From the NCBI RefSeq assembly GCF_018449695.1, contig NZ_JAAVUY010000001.1, forward strand, positions 248,001-312,000: a stretch of DNA of 64,000 nucleotides, in the 5' to 3' direction. The DNA is from Bradyrhizobium sp. dw_411. GTDB lineage: Bacteria > Pseudomonadota > Alphaproteobacteria > Rhizobiales > Xanthobacteraceae. The notes beneath the pieces were generated by a model that searched no databases, was not told the DNA's origin, and worked only from the letters and a program-made list of their open reading frames with translations. How positions within the stretch are numbered: position 1 is the first letter of the stretch; every line of letters starts with the position of its first letter. The position numbers and the translations under genes were made by a program. Positions 17,260-27,237 of this stretch are shown in pieces.

Positions 17260-17906
17260 GGCTTCCATTTCAAAAAATTCGAAATCAGCGCCAGCCCGAA
17301 CCGCTGGCTCTTCTCCGGGTGAAATTGCGTGCCGATCGCGGTGTCCTTGCCGACGATCGCCGTCACCGGGCCGCCGTAATCCGCCCGCGCCAGCACGTCC
17401 GCCTCGTTGGTCGCATTGAGGTGGTAGGAATGCACGAAGTACGCATGGCGTCCCTTCGGCCCGAGCGGCAACCGCTCCAGCACCGGATGCTCCCGGATCA
17501 TATCGAGCGTGTTCCAGCCCATATGCGGGATTTTCAGATTCTCCTGGCGCGGCGAGATCTTCTCGACATCGCCGGCGATCCAGTTGAATCCGTTGGTCGT
17601 AACATGCTCCTTGCCGCGGGTCGCCATCAACTGCATGCCGACGCAGATGCCGAAGAACGGCCGCGCCTTGTTGCGCACAGCCTCGGTCATCGCCTCGATC
17701 ATGCCGTCAAGCGAATCGAGGCCCCTGCGGCAATCCGCAAAGGCGCCAACCCCGGGCAGCACGATGCGATCGGCGCGAAACACCGTTTCGGGATCGCGGG
17801 TCACCACGATTTTCTCGGGCTGCTCCATGCTGCGGCTGGCGCGCTCGAATGCTTTCGCGGCGGAGTGCAGATTGCCGGAGCCGTAATCGATGATCGCAAC
17901 GCTCAC
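17256..17906 (-). CDS. hisH: Imidazole glycerol phosphate synthase, glutaminase subunit
   Basis: A 216-residue class I glutamine amidotransferase that supplies ammonia to HisF. The nucleophile is Cys88 in [11 protein letters not shown], and the His/Glu dyad is in FHPEKSQ near the C-terminus. [13 protein letters not shown] opens the fold. It overlaps the DUF2628 gene upstream by 4 bases and the hisA start downstream, so the three are translationally coupled. Confidence 0.97.
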   Translation of the reverse strand: MSVAIIDYGSGNLHSAAKAFERASRSMEQPEKIVVTRDPETVFRADRIVLPGVGAFADCRRGLDSLDGMIEAMTEAVRNKARPFFGICVGMQLMATRGKEHVTTNGFNWIAGDVEKISPRQENLKIPHMGWNTLDMIREHPVLERLPLGPKGRHAYFVHSYHLNATNEADVLARADYGGPVTAIVGKDTAIGTQFHPEKSQRFGLALISNFLKWKP

Positions 17907-18430
17907 CGCGATCCTCCCGGCTCTGGAAACAATCCAATGATATCGCCAGGAGGCCCCGGCGGCCGAGAAAAGGGCTCGCCCGGAACATCGCGTGTCGGCG
18001 GCGGGCCACCGCGATCGACCGCCATCTGATCATTGCTGAGCGCGCGCTGCTTGGCGGTCCAGCGATCGAAAAAGCGCCGTTCGGCGGCTTCCTCGTCGTC
18101 GGCCACCACGATGTCGAGCTGACGCCATTTGCGCCGCGACAGGGTCCAGCGTTGCAGACTGGCCGCTTCAAATCCGAGCAGCAGTGCCAGCAGCCCGTCC
18201 ACCGCAAAGACCGTGGCGCCGGAAAGTCCAAGCCGCACCATCGCGACATCGATGACGGCCATCAAAACGATCCAACCGATCAGCGCCAGCCACAGGCGAT
18301 GCCAGGCCAGCCAGATCACACCTAGAATCGCGGCCCAGACATGAAAGCCGTCACGAACGAACGCAAAGCGATCGGTCGCGCGAATATCCGTATTGCCGCC
18401 CACGGGGGCATGCACTGTGTAAACCGGCAT
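17903..18430 (-). CDS. DUF2628 membrane protein
   Basis: A 175-residue protein. A short conserved N-terminus (MPVYTVHAP) is followed by hydrophobic segments (about residues 33-60 and 65-90) and a charged cytoplasmic tail rich in Arg, Asp and Glu. This matches DUF2628, a small family commonly embedded in alphaproteobacterial his clusters between hisB and hisH. It overlaps hisH by 4 bases. The function is unknown; no enzyme motif is visible, and its location need not mean a role in histidine synthesis. Confidence 0.85.
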   Translation of the reverse strand: MPVYTVHAPVGGNTDIRATDRFAFVRDGFHVWAAILGVIWLAWHRLWLALIGWIVLMAVIDVAMVRLGLSGATVFAVDGLLALLLGFEAASLQRWTLSRRKWRQLDIVVADDEEAAERRFFDRWTAKQRALSNDQMAVDRGGPPPTRDVPGEPFSRPPGPPGDIIGLFPEPGGSR

Positions 18431-18457
18431 CGTACCTCTCCGCCGATGAAACCAAAA

Positions 18458-19051
18458 TCAGCCGCCGAGCTGACCCTTGGTGGACGGCACTTCGCCTGCA
18501 GCGCGCGGATCGATCGCGACCGCTGCGCGCAGCGCCCTCGCCAGACCCTTGAAGCAGGATTCGGCGATATGATGGCTGTTCTCGCCATATAGGGTCTCGA
18601 CGTGCAAAGTCACGCCGGCATTGATGGTGAACGCGTTGAACCATTCGCGTACCAATTCGGTGTCGAACTGGCCGACCTTGTCGCGCGGAAAGTCCACCTT
18701 GAACACCAGCACCGGCCGACCGGAAATGTCGATCACGACGCGCGACAGGGTCTCGTCCATCGGCATATGGATGCTGGCATAGCGGGTGATGCCGGCCATG
18801 GTGCCGAGCGCCTGTTTCACCGCCTGACCGAGCGCGATCCCGACATCCTCCGTGGTGTGATGATGGTCGATATGAAGATCGCCCACCGCCTTCACCGTCA
18901 TGTCGATGCGCGAATGCCGGGCCAAGAGATCGAGCATATGGTCAAAAAAGCCGATTCCGGTCGCGACGTTGGATACGCCTGATCCGTCGAGGTTGATCGT
19001 CACCTCGATGTCGGTCTCTTTGGTCTTGCGCTTGATGGTCGCGGTGCGCAT
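18458..19051 (-). CDS. hisB: Imidazoleglycerol-phosphate dehydratase
   Basis: A 197-residue monofunctional dehydratase, without the phosphatase domain of the enterobacterial enzyme. The two metal-binding His-rich motifs are present: [17 protein letters not shown] and [19 protein letters not shown]. The ATG at 19051 is preceded by AGGGGAAG and gives the usual [15 protein letters not shown] beginning; the longer in-frame extension is not conserved-looking. It is the first gene of the minus-strand his run and is divergent from hslV, with the promoters for both in 19052-19254. Confidence 0.97.
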   Translation of the reverse strand: MRTATIKRKTKETDIEVTINLDGSGVSNVATGIGFFDHMLDLLARHSRIDMTVKAVGDLHIDHHHTTEDVGIALGQAVKQALGTMAGITRYASIHMPMDETLSRVVIDISGRPVLVFKVDFPRDKVGQFDTELVREWFNAFTINAGVTLHVETLYGENSHHIAESCFKGLARALRAAVAIDPRAAGEVPSTKGQLGG

Positions 19052-19254
19052 GAAAAGTGCTTCCCCTGGGCCGGTTTCGGGCCGAAAACGCGGCCCTTTT
19101 AACAGGCCCCTCCGGCCTTCGCTACTGCGGGATGGGCCGATAAAGGCTGAACTTCGGCCTATGGTGACCGGAATCCGGCTCGCAAACACCCCGGATCATG
19201 CCGATTGCAACCATCCGCCCGAATCCCTAAATCCCTGCCAACGCGAGGTCCTTC

Positions 19255-19815
19255 ATGCACGCATCCGAATCCCAGTCGCCGGTTTGGCACGGCACCACCA
19301 TTTTGACGGTCCGCAAGGGCGGCAAAGTCGTGATCGGCGGCGACGGGCAGGTGTCGATCGGCCAGACCGTGATCAAATCCAACGCCAAAAAGGTCCGAAA
19401 ACTCGGCAAGGGCGACGTGATCGGCGGTTTTGCCGGCGCGACCGCCGACGCTTTCACGCTGTTCGAGCGGCTGGAAAGCAAGCTTGAGCAATATCCGGGG
19501 CAGTTGACCCGGGCCGCGGTTGAGCTCGCCAAGGACTGGCGCACCGATCGCTATTTGCGGCGATTGGAAGCGATGATGATCGTCGCCGACAAGGACGTCT
19601 CGCTGGTCCTGACCGGGACCGGCGACGTGCTGGAGCCCGAGGCCGGCGTGATGGCGATCGGGTCCGGCGGCAACTATGCGCTGGCGGCCGCCCGCGCTCT
19701 GGTCGACACCGACAAGGACGCCGAGACCATCGTGCGCCGGGCGCTCGATATCGCCGCCGACATTTGCGTCTACACCAATCGGAACGTGACCATCGAGACG
19801 CTGCAGGCCGGCTGA
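19255..19815 (+). CDS. hslV: ATP-dependent protease, peptidase subunit HslV
   Basis: Encodes 186 residues. The catalytic N-terminal Thr is exposed by removing a propeptide: [23 protein letters not shown] places it at residue 14. The propeptide is longer than in E. coli and typical of alphaproteobacteria. HslV forms a double hexamer that degrades misfolded proteins fed by HslU. hslU is not adjacent; a DUF2585 gene and a remnant lie between. GAGG is 8-11 bases upstream of the ATG. Confidence 0.97.
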   Translation: MHASESQSPVWHGTTILTVRKGGKVVIGGDGQVSIGQTVIKSNAKKVRKLGKGDVIGGFAGATADAFTLFERLESKLEQYPGQLTRAAVELAKDWRTDRYLRRLEAMMIVADKDVSLVLTGTGDVLEPEAGVMAIGSGGNYALAAARALVDTDKDAETIVRRALDIAADICVYTNRNVTIETLQAG

Positions 19816-19818
19816 TCG

Positions 19819-19884
19819 ATGGCGCCGGACTATGCCTTCCGCTCAATGTCCGCCGATGACCTTGCGATGAGCCGCAACCGATGA
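19819..19884 (+). pseudogene. Probable N-terminal remnant of a GNAT acetyltransferase
   Basis: An ATG three bases after the hslV stop opens a 21-codon frame beginning [16 protein letters not shown], then SRNR and a TGA that overlaps the next gene's ATG. The first 17 residues look like the beginning of RimJ/AAC(6')-type GNAT proteins (YxFRPMxxxDLAMI), which I recall beside hslV in related genomes. The acetyl-CoA-binding body is missing, so an internal deletion with retained ends is the simplest reading. A translated leader peptide coupling hslV to DUF2585 is the alternative. Confidence 0.45.
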
Positions 19885-20483
19885 CGCTTGACCACGATAC
19901 GTCGCCCGGCACAGGTCTTTCACCGTGGCAATGGTTCCTGATCGCGGCCGGACTGCTTGCGCTGCAAGCCTCGATCCTGTTTGCGATGGGCCGGCTGCCG
20001 ATCTGCGCCTGCGGCTACGTCAAATTATGGCACGGCGTGGTGCAGAGTTCGGAGAACTCGCAGCACATCACCGATTGGTACACTTTCTCGCACATCATCC
20101 ACGGCTTCCTGTTTTATGCCGCGACCTGGCTGATGTTGCCGCGCCTGTCCTGGCCCGGCCGGCTGATTGTCGCGATGGTGCTCGAAGGCGGCTGGGAGAT
20201 CGTTGAAAATTCCAACTGGATTATCGAACGATATCGTTCCGCCACGATGTCGCTGGATTATTTTGGCGACAGCATCGTCAACTCGGTGTCCGATACGCTG
20301 TCCATGATCACGGGCTTCCTGCTGGCCCGGAAGCTTCCGGTAGCGCTGACCATCATCCTGGCGCTGGCATTCGAGATTTTGGTCGGGCTGCATATTCGCG
20401 ATAACCTCACTCTGAACATCATCATGCTGATTCATCCGTTTGAGGCCATCCGGCAGTGGCAGGCGGGGCCACCGATCATTTAA
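19881..20483 (+). CDS. DUF2585 integral membrane protein
   Basis: A 200-residue protein with about four to five hydrophobic segments. The conserved centre [20 protein letters not shown], then HIIHGFLFY and [10 protein letters not shown], is typical of DUF2585, a family found between hslV and hslU in many Rhizobiales. Conserved His, Glu and Asn residues at membrane faces suggest a metal site or enzyme, but no activity is known. Its ATG overlaps the stop of the upstream remnant peptide (ATGA). Confidence 0.88.
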   Translation: MTLDHDTSPGTGLSPWQWFLIAAGLLALQASILFAMGRLPICACGYVKLWHGVVQSSENSQHITDWYTFSHIIHGFLFYAATWLMLPRLSWPGRLIVAMVLEGGWEIVENSNWIIERYRSATMSLDYFGDSIVNSVSDTLSMITGFLLARKLPVALTIILALAFEILVGLHIRDNLTLNIIMLIHPFEAIRQWQAGPPII

Positions 20484-20523
20484 AACGGCTTGTGCCCGTA
20501 ACATTCCAACCTACCTAGGACCC

Positions 20524-21828
20524 ATGACCGACTTTTCGCCCCGTGAAATCGTCTCCGAACTCGACCGCTTCATTGTCGGCCAGGCCGATGCCAAGCGCGC
20601 CGTCTCCATCGCGTTGCGTAACCGCTGGCGGCGGTTGCAGCTTACCGGCTCCCTGCGCGAGGAAGTGCTGCCGAAAAATATCCTGATGATCGGGCCAACC
20701 GGTGTCGGCAAGACCGAAATCGCACGGCGGCTGGCGAAACTCGCGGGCGCACCGTTCATCAAGGTCGAGGCCACGAAATTCACCGAGGTCGGCTATGTCG
20801 GCCGCGACGTCGAACAGATCATCCGCGATCTCGTCGAAGTCGCGATCGCGCAGACCCGCGAACGCAAGCGCAAGGACGTGCAGGCGCGCGCGCAGCTCGC
20901 CGCCGAAGAGCGTGTGCTCGACGCGCTGGTCGGCGCCAATTCCAGCGCCGCGACGCGAGATTCGTTTCGCAAGAAACTGCGCGCCGGCGAACTCAACGAC
21001 AAGGAAATCGAGATCGAGACGCAGTCTTCTGGCAGCGGAATGCCGATGTTCGAAATTCCCGGAATGCCCGGCGCGCAGATGGGCGCGATCTCGATCGGCG
21101 ACATCTTCGGCAAGATGGGCGGCCGGACCAAGACCCGCCGCCTCACGGTCGAGGATTCCCACGAAACCCTCGTCAACGAGGAATCCGACAAGCTGCTCGA
21201 CAGCGATCAACTGGTGCAGGAAGCGATCAACGCGGTCGAGAATAACGGCATCGTATTTCTGGACGAGATCGACAAGATCTGCGTGCGCGATGGCCGCAGC
21301 GGCGGCGATGTGTCGCGCGAAGGCGTGCAACGCGACCTCCTGCCCCTGATCGAAGGCACGACCGTGTCCACTAAACATGGCGCGGTCAAAACCGACCACA
21401 TCCTGTTCATCGCCTCCGGCGCATTTCACATCGCCAAGCCATCCGACCTGCTGCCCGAACTGCAGGGTCGCCTGCCGATCCGCGTCGAGCTGGAAGCCCT
21501 GACCCGCGACGACATGCGCCGCATCCTGACCGAGCCGGAGGCCTCGCTGATCAAGCAATATGTCGCGTTGTTGCAGACCGAAGGCGTGACACTTGTCATT
21601 ACCGACGGCGCGATCGACGCGCTCGCCGATGTCGCGGTCGCGGTCAATTCGACGGTGGAGAATATCGGCGCCCGGCGGCTGCAGACCGTGATGGAGCGGG
21701 TGCTGGACGAGATTTCCTTTGCCGCGCCCGACCGCAATGGCGAAACCATCCAGATCGACGCTGAATATGTACAGAAACACGTCGGCGATCTCGCCAAGAA
21801 TGCGGATTTGAGCCGGTTTATTTTGTAG
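20524..21828 (+). CDS. hslU: ATP-dependent protease ATPase subunit HslU
   Basis: A 434-residue AAA+ unfoldase that forms the HslUV protease with HslV. The Walker A motif GPTGVGKT is at 57-64, the pore loop GYVG at 90-93, the acidic intermediate domain at about 120-210, and Walker [10 protein letters not shown] at about 242-250. The C-terminus LSRFIL is the tail that docks into HslV. AGGACCC just before the ATG at 20524 and the standard [17 protein letters not shown] beginning fix the start; in-frame codons upstream lie inside the DUF2585 gene. Confidence 0.97.
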   Translation: MTDFSPREIVSELDRFIVGQADAKRAVSIALRNRWRRLQLTGSLREEVLPKNILMIGPTGVGKTEIARRLAKLAGAPFIKVEATKFTEVGYVGRDVEQIIRDLVEVAIAQTRERKRKDVQARAQLAAEERVLDALVGANSSAATRDSFRKKLRAGELNDKEIEIETQSSGSGMPMFEIPGMPGAQMGAISIGDIFGKMGGRTKTRRLTVEDSHETLVNEESDKLLDSDQLVQEAINAVENNGIVFLDEIDKICVRDGRSGGDVSREGVQRDLLPLIEGTTVSTKHGAVKTDHILFIASGAFHIAKPSDLLPELQGRLPIRVELEALTRDDMRRILTEPEASLIKQYVALLQTEGVTLVITDGAIDALADVAVAVNSTVENIGARRLQTVMERVLDEISFAAPDRNGETIQIDAEYVQKHVGDLAKNADLSRFIL

Positions 21829-21850
21829 GGTTGGTCGTCTCTCTCCGCCC

Positions 21851-21971
21851 GTCGTTCCGGCCTTGCGCCGGGACCCATAGCCACTGGCGGCGGTTATGCG
21901 GGAGATACTAGCGGCTCTGCTTTTATCGAGAGATCACGCGGTATGGGTCCCGGCTCGAGGCCGGGACGACG
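21851..21971. repeat. GTCGTTCCGGCC...GGCCGGGACGAC inverted repeat
   Basis: The left half GTCGTTCCGGCCTTGCGCCG, then GGACCCATA, is mirrored by the right half TATGGGTCC-CGGCTCGAGGCCGGGACGAC, with an imperfect AT-richer centre. It belongs to the common Rhizobiales class of intergenic palindromes starting GTCGTTCC or GTCATTCC. It follows hslU and may contribute to ending its transcript. Confidence 0.75.
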
Positions 21972-22055
21972 CCCGGGGTTATGGCGCATTGCGCGTAGCG
22001 CATCCGGCATGTGATAAGTTTGCACCTAGCTTAGCGGTTGTCTTTCAGGTGCTAA

Positions 22056-23180
22056 ATGAACTTGCGGTTGCGGGAAAATCCCTGGCGCTTGATGCTGGCC
22101 GTCAACGTCGCCGTTGTGATCGGGGTTTTTCTCTACAAGATCACCCGCGAGCCCTATGTCCCTTACATCCATCTGGTGGTCGATTATCATTTCGGCTTTA
22201 CCAAACGCGCGCTGATCGGCGCGATCGTGGGGCTGTTCTTCTCCAAGGTGCCGGTCTGGCTGGTATTCGCGCTCAGCGGCGCGGTATGGCTGATTACATC
22301 AGGTCTGTTCATCAAGCTGTTTCAGCGCACCTTCGGCCTCGATGAGGAGCATCTGCCGCTGTTCGTATTGATGGCGGGCTCGCCGTTTTTTCTGAAGAAC
22401 TTCATGCACACGCTCGGCCATTTCGATATTTACGGCTGCGCGCTGGCGATCGGCCTGCTGCTGGTGCCTGCGCGCTCCGTTGCCTTTGTGATTTTGGCGG
22501 CGCTGGGATCGATAATCCTTCTTCTGATCCATCACATTCATCTCTTGATGTATGTGCCGACCATCGCAGTCATCGTGGTGCTGCGTTATTATCTCGTGCA
22601 GTGCCTGAGCGCGCTGAACGTGGCGATCGGAATTGCAGCCCTTGCGGCCATCGGCATTCTTTTTGTCGCAGCACAATTCTATGGATCGATCGGCGTACCG
22701 CAGGACGTGTTCGTCGATTATCTAAAAGGCCGCATGGCGGATCCGACGCGGACCAATCTCCTGAGCTTTGCTTACATCTGGTATCAGCCGTTGCCGCAGG
22801 AAATCCGGGACACCTGGGAGCGCATGCCGTCCAACATCCTGGGCGTGCCGGTGTTCGCATTGCTGATCTGGCTGCATGCCCCGCTGTGGCGATATTTTGC
22901 CGACCTGATCCGCGCGCTTGCGGAAGACATGCATCGGTGCATCGTCATCGCTGGCCTGGTCGCGGTGAGCTTTGGCTATCTCATTATGTTCGGGATCGTG
23001 TTCGACTATTCGCGCTGGGTATCGAACTGGGCGGTCTGCATGTTCCTGATCCTGCATGCCGTCAAAACGCTGCCTGCCTCACAGGCCGTTCCATCCCTCG
23101 CGACGGACAACCCCAAAACCACCCTGCTCGGCTGGATCGTGACCCTTATTCCGCGCGTCGGGATCGTGCGGCCGTTCTAA
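22056..23180 (+). CDS. Polytopic membrane protein, unknown function
   Basis: A 374-residue protein with roughly nine to ten hydrophobic helices spread along its length. A conserved-looking soluble loop YHFGFTKRALIGA sits near residues 45-57, and the pair NFMHTLGHFDIYG is around 115-127. The charged-aromatic loops and spacing resemble uncharacterised exopolysaccharide-type membrane proteins, but I cannot place it in a named family. CAGGTG lies about 7 bases before the ATG. Confidence 0.75.
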   Translation: MNLRLRENPWRLMLAVNVAVVIGVFLYKITREPYVPYIHLVVDYHFGFTKRALIGAIVGLFFSKVPVWLVFALSGAVWLITSGLFIKLFQRTFGLDEEHLPLFVLMAGSPFFLKNFMHTLGHFDIYGCALAIGLLLVPARSVAFVILAALGSIILLLIHHIHLLMYVPTIAVIVVLRYYLVQCLSALNVAIGIAALAAIGILFVAAQFYGSIGVPQDVFVDYLKGRMADPTRTNLLSFAYIWYQPLPQEIRDTWERMPSNILGVPVFALLIWLHAPLWRYFADLIRALAEDMHRCIVIAGLVAVSFGYLIMFGIVFDYSRWVSNWAVCMFLILHAVKTLPASQAVPSLATDNPKTTLLGWIVTLIPRVGIVRPF

Positions 23181-23234
23181 TCTTGTGTTTCATAGATTAG
23201 CGTTTCGAATCCGCCGTTTCCTCCACCGTAGAGA

Positions 23235-23888
23235 ATGCCAGTGACAACTGAGGTCGAAGACGATGAGGTCATCCTGTTTGAACAAAGGCCGAATGTGTTC
23301 TTGTATGCGCTTGAAGTAACGCGGATCGGATACCCGCTTGTGGCCGTCGCGCTTCTCGCGAGCCTGTCGGTTATCTACTTCAAGGGGCTACATGTGAACA
23401 TGGTGCGCTTAGCGCTTCTCGAACTGTTCTCGTACGTTCTTGGCAATTTGTGTTTTTTCTTGGTGGCAATTTCTAAAGCTTGCTTCCTCACGGTTATTGC
23501 CACCAATCGGCGGGCAATCGTCAGATTTTCTGGCTGGGGAATAGCCACAACTGACGGGGTTTCAATCGCGATCGAGGCGATAACTCGTATCGAGACAAAT
23601 TCATACGGCGCGACCTATGGAAGCGTTTATTTGGAATCCGACCAGGCATCACGTCGAAAGAGTTCGAAAAACAGCAAACACACATTTTCGGAGCAACGGG
23701 CGCCGCCGTATATCTCCGGTGAGCCAAGTGACGTTGCTGATCCAATCAAAAGAACCGTCTCGATTTGGCGTTCGATGCCTTTCGCGCCTCGCTTGTATGG
23801 ATTCTATGGATTCAAGCGCTTCGACGAGTTCGCGCGCATTGTGAGCGAGCGGCACAAACTACGCTCAATGATGGTTTCCGAGGGGTGA
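23235..23888 (+). CDS. Membrane protein with a bacterial PH-like domain (tentative)
   Basis: A 217-residue protein with an acidic N-terminus (VTTEVEDDEVILFEQRPN), two hydrophobic helices (about 30-50 and 60-82), then a soluble region starting FLTVIATNRRAIVRFSGWG. This arrangement (two helices followed by a strand reading T-N-R-R) resembles the bPH/DUF304 membrane proteins, so a PH-like fold is plausible but unproven. Codon use is less GC-biased than in the flanking genes, hinting at later acquisition. Confidence 0.65.
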   Translation: MPVTTEVEDDEVILFEQRPNVFLYALEVTRIGYPLVAVALLASLSVIYFKGLHVNMVRLALLELFSYVLGNLCFFLVAISKACFLTVIATNRRAIVRFSGWGIATTDGVSIAIEAITRIETNSYGATYGSVYLESDQASRRKSSKNSKHTFSEQRAPPYISGEPSDVADPIKRTVSIWRSMPFAPRLYGFYGFKRFDEFARIVSERHKLRSMMVSEG

Positions 23889-23916
23889 TAGCGATATAAA
23901 GAGTAGAGCGTGCGCT

Positions 23917-24516
23917 TCAGACCCGGGATCGCCTGATCCGCACGTAAAGCGCACCCGCGCCGCCATGGCCGATATGCGCTTCTTCAAAACCAACCACCAG
24001 CGTGCGGAATTCCGGCAGATTCAGCCAAAGCGGCACCTGCCGGCGCAATATCCCGCGCTCGGATTCCGCGCCGATGGTGCGGCCCTTGCCGGTGATGACC
24101 AGCACAAACGTCAGGCCGTCGCTGTGGGCACGCTGCAAAAAGCCTGACAACGCGCGGTGCGCGCGGGTCTGTGTCATGCCGTGCAAATCGAGCCGGGCTT
24201 CGATTTCCTTGCGGCCGCGGGACAAATGCGAACGCTCGCGGCGTCCCAGCGGCGCCAGCGGAGGCGGTGCGGGTACCGTCGGCGTTGGTGCTTGCGGAAT
24301 TTTAACTGGCGGATGTGATTTCGGCGATATCTCGGATTTCGCTGCCACGGGCGCTTCTGAAGGCGGCGCGGCAGCCTCCGGCTTTGACGTGCGATGTCGC
24401 TTGCGCAACGGCTTGGCTTGTCTCGCGACGCTTTCCCACAGCGCGCGCTCTTCTTCACTCAGGCTGCGCTTGCGGCGTGGCGTCGATAATTCCGGAATTT
24501 GCGGCGGGCGTTTCAT
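23917..24516 (-). CDS. Smr-domain protein
   Basis: Encodes 199 residues. A basic, Pro-rich N-terminal half (RRKRSLSEEERALWESVARQ is the conserved start motif) leads to a C-terminal Smr domain with ARLDLHGMTQTRAHRALSGFL, the LVITGKGR loop and a terminal HGGAGALYVRIRR. Smr domains are nucleases or nucleic-acid-binding modules related to the MutS2 C-terminus; free-standing Smr proteins have been linked to RNA or DNA cleavage. Its ATG overlaps the mltA stop (ATGA), so it is translationally coupled to mltA. Confidence 0.9.
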   Translation of the reverse strand: MKRPPQIPELSTPRRKRSLSEEERALWESVARQAKPLRKRHRTSKPEAAAPPSEAPVAAKSEISPKSHPPVKIPQAPTPTVPAPPPLAPLGRRERSHLSRGRKEIEARLDLHGMTQTRAHRALSGFLQRAHSDGLTFVLVITGKGRTIGAESERGILRRQVPLWLNLPEFRTLVVGFEEAHIGHGGAGALYVRIRRSRV

Positions 24517-26060
24517 CGGCGGCGGCGATAGTGATTGACGCGACGGTAGCGATGGCGACGCCCTTCCGGTGCCGGCTTGATATCAGGACGCGCCTCCGGG
24601 AGCGGTACCGGTTTGGCGACCGCTGTTGATGCCGAAGCCTGCGGCGGCACGGCAACGGAAGTGTCTGAGGGCTTCTTTTGATCCTTCAGGGGATCGATCT
24701 GCGGAAACAGCTTTGCGATTTTCTCCGAGGGCCGCGGATCCGGCACCGGCATCTTGCTGCCGCGCGCTGCCGGGTCGAGGCTTTTCGGCACCAGCATGAC
24801 AAAACGCATATTGTGCCGGAAGCGGCCGGATACCCGACCGGCATCGGCGCCGGCGCCGTAGTAGATGTCGGCGCGCGCCGGTCCCGTGATCGCCGAACCC
24901 GTGTCCTGCGCCACCATCAGCCGGCGAAACGGTGTCTTCGACTGTTCGGAATCAATCGGCAGTTCGCCTTCGATAAAAAACGGCGTGCCGTAAACATGCA
25001 GGCCCTTGTCGACCGCAATCGAACGGCCCGGCGTCAGCGGCACGCCCTGGGCGCCGACCGCTTCATCCTTGTCGGAAAGATTCACCTCGCGGAAAAACAC
25101 ATAGGCCCGGTTCGCGCGCCGCAATTCCTTGGCGCCATCGGGATTCTGATCCATCCATTCCCGGATCCGCTGCATCGACATCTGCTCTTTGGGAATGATG
25201 CCGCGATCGATCAGGATGCGACCGACCGCCGTATAGGGATAGCCATTATGCGCATCGTAATTGATGCGGATGGTCGAACCGTCTTCGAGATGGACCCGCG
25301 CCGAACCCTGGATCTGGGTGAACAGCAAATCGGTCTGATTTTTCAGCCAGCAGATTTCGAGGCCGCGGCCGGCGATCGCGCCATCTTCGATCTCGCCGCG
25401 ATCATAATACGGCACCAGCTTGCGGCGGCCAATCTTGCGAAACACCTGGCCCTTGTTGGGCAGGCTGGCCGCGCTCTGTTTGAAGCCGCGGACGAACAGG
25501 TTCGACGGGCGGCGATAGACCGGCACATTATAGACATCGGTCTGGGTCCGGGATCCGTCAATCACCGGCTCGTAGTAACCGGTGACAAAGCCTGCATCCT
25601 CGCCGAGCCGCGAGATCCGCAAGGCGCGAAAATTTTCCTCGAAGAAGGTTTTTGCCTTGGCGCTATCGGGCAGGTCGAGCGCCTTGGCCGCGCGGCAGGG
25701 TTCACGCAGCGACGTGCCCAGCGCCTTGGGATCGGAGACCGGGCTTTGCTGCTCGGCGATCGACCGGCAACTGACGCGAAAGGCCTTGTAGGCTGCCAGA
25801 TGATCGTCCTCGTTCCAGCCCGCGATCTCCGACCACGCCACCGGCGCGTATTGACTGCTTGGGATATCAAGCGGCCACTCAAGGTGTGGATAGGGGATGG
25901 AACGGGCTTCCGGCAGATGCTCACGCGCGCTGTGCGTGGCGCGCGATCGCCGTGCAGCATCTGCGGTGAACGGCGTCAGCGCCAACGCCACAACGATCAC
26001 ACAACACGCGGCGGCGTAGTGTCTGATCTCACGCGCGTTAGTGAGCGCTTCCGGTGCCAA
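24513..26060 (-). CDS. mltA: Membrane-bound lytic murein transglycosylase A
   Basis: About 515 residues. A signal-like hydrophobic segment (VIVVALALTPFTADA) is followed by the MltA domain (FRALRISRLGEDAGFVTGYYEPVIDGS, FTQIQGSARVHLEDG, RINYDAHNGYPYTAVG) and a 3D catalytic barrel containing LMVAQDTGSAITGPARADIYYGAG. The C-terminal tail is Pro- and Arg-rich. It cleaves peptidoglycan to 1,6-anhydromuropeptides in the periplasm. The start is uncertain. There is no ATG beside the signal sequence; a TTG at 26060 with GGAAG upstream overlaps the Tim44-like gene and is preferred, and an ATG at 26114 is the main alternative. Confidence 0.88.
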   Translation of the reverse strand: MAPEALTNAREIRHYAAACCVIVVALALTPFTADAARRSRATHSAREHLPEARSIPYPHLEWPLDIPSSQYAPVAWSEIAGWNEDDHLAAYKAFRVSCRSIAEQQSPVSDPKALGTSLREPCRAAKALDLPDSAKAKTFFEENFRALRISRLGEDAGFVTGYYEPVIDGSRTQTDVYNVPVYRRPSNLFVRGFKQSAASLPNKGQVFRKIGRRKLVPYYDRGEIEDGAIAGRGLEICWLKNQTDLLFTQIQGSARVHLEDGSTIRINYDAHNGYPYTAVGRILIDRGIIPKEQMSMQRIREWMDQNPDGAKELRRANRAYVFFREVNLSDKDEAVGAQGVPLTPGRSIAVDKGLHVYGTPFFIEGELPIDSEQSKTPFRRLMVAQDTGSAITGPARADIYYGAGADAGRVSGRFRHNMRFVMLVPKSLDPAARGSKMPVPDPRPSEKIAKLFPQIDPLKDQKKPSDTSVAVPPQASASTAVAKPVPLPEARPDIKPAPEGRRHRYRRVNHYRRRR

Positions 26061-26742
26061 CCAGCTTCCAGTTCGGATCGCGTGAGGTCGTGTCGCGGGC
26101 GAATGTCCAAACATCGGTGATATCGGCAACCTTGTCCGGATTGCCGTCGACAATGGTGCCGGCCTTGTCGCGGGTGACCGAAATCATCTGCGACACAAAA
26201 CGCACGGTCAGTTGCGCCGCACGGTCGCGGGCTTCGGCCCCGACCAGTTCGGCCTTGTCGATCGAAACGAAACGCGTTTCGGTCTTGTGTTCTTGTTTCT
26301 CGCGATCCTTGATCACGGCATCGAAGCTGTCGAACACTTCCGACGACAACAAATCCTTCAGCGAGCGGCGATCGCCATTGGCGAACGCCAACACGATCAT
26401 CTCATAGGCGCTCTTGGCACCACTGATGAAATGACGGGGGTCGAAAGAGGAATCCTGGGCTGCAATCGTATCGAGACCCTGAGCCAGCGCGGTGCCAGAC
26501 TCGGCCAAGCCTTTCCAGCGATCGGTCGGCGGCGTCACATCGGCGGTCGGCGCCAGCGGCGTCTGGTCGATGACGGAACCAGGCATCGGAACGACACTAT
26601 TGTCCTGCGCGCCCTGCACCACATTGCGGGCCGCGCGATCATAGGGCGGCCGCTCGTTTCCGGTGCGCTGTCCGAGGACATTGCGCAGGCGCAGGAAGAT
26701 GAAGACGGCCAACGCCAGGAAGATGATGGTGTAAATATCCAC
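26038..26742 (-). CDS. Tim44/TimA-like domain protein
   Basis: Encodes 234 residues. An N-terminal membrane anchor (MDIYTIIFLALAVFIFLRLRNVLGQRTG) is followed by a low-complexity linker, then a Tim44-like domain: FISGAKSAYEMIVLAFANGDRRSLKDLLS and ETRFVSIDKAELVGAEA, ending VWTFARDTTSRDPNWKLVGTG. Bacterial members are inner-membrane proteins related to the mitochondrial import factor Tim44; in Caulobacter TimA affects envelope homeostasis. It is first in the run with mltA and smr. Confidence 0.92.
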   Translation of the reverse strand: MDIYTIIFLALAVFIFLRLRNVLGQRTGNERPPYDRAARNVVQGAQDNSVVPMPGSVIDQTPLAPTADVTPPTDRWKGLAESGTALAQGLDTIAAQDSSFDPRHFISGAKSAYEMIVLAFANGDRRSLKDLLSSEVFDSFDAVIKDREKQEHKTETRFVSIDKAELVGAEARDRAAQLTVRFVSQMISVTRDKAGTIVDGNPDKVADITDVWTFARDTTSRDPNWKLVGTGSAH

Positions 26743-27237
26743 GTCGCATTCGCTTTCTGGTCTGCGCCGGCGTTAGGTCCGGCGATAGAGCGTTCCCCTC
26801 AGGGAACGGCAGATATTACATCATGGATGGGTCTGCAGCATGTAGGCACGAAACTTGGCCTGGCCAATGGCGCGTTCTGGCAGATAAAGCCACGACCGTT
26901 AAAATAGGCCAAACCGATGCTTTTACCCGGTAGCCACGGGTCGAATTGTAGCGCGTTTTCACGTTCAGGGGAAACCCCGATCGTGCCCGGAAATCGCGCA
27001 TATTCAACAATTTAGAGTGTATCCTCCACAGCTTGGCCACAGGTCTTCCCTATATCCGGCGAAGTTAACGATCCCAATGGACAACGACGCCTTCCGCGGC
27101 CTGCCGGCCATTGTCGTCCTTGTGGAATGAGGCGCGGCTATGATAGCCACTCGCCCCGACAGGGCATTTCGCACCTTGCGAGCGGATTTAGCTGCAAACC
27201 GGCCCGGATCGCTTGAAAAGTTCCAGGAGAGACATCC
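26743..27237. other. Divergent intergenic region (Tim44-like gene / secB)
   Basis: 495 bases without a credible gene. A small hairpin CGTTCCC-CTCA-GGGAACG lies near 26790-26807 in the leader of the Tim44-like gene. CCAGGAGAG just before 27238 is the secB ribosome site. Promoters for both directions must lie here, but I see no near-consensus -35/-10 pair. I recall an fxsA gene at this place in some relatives; no such frame is present here. Confidence 0.5.
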
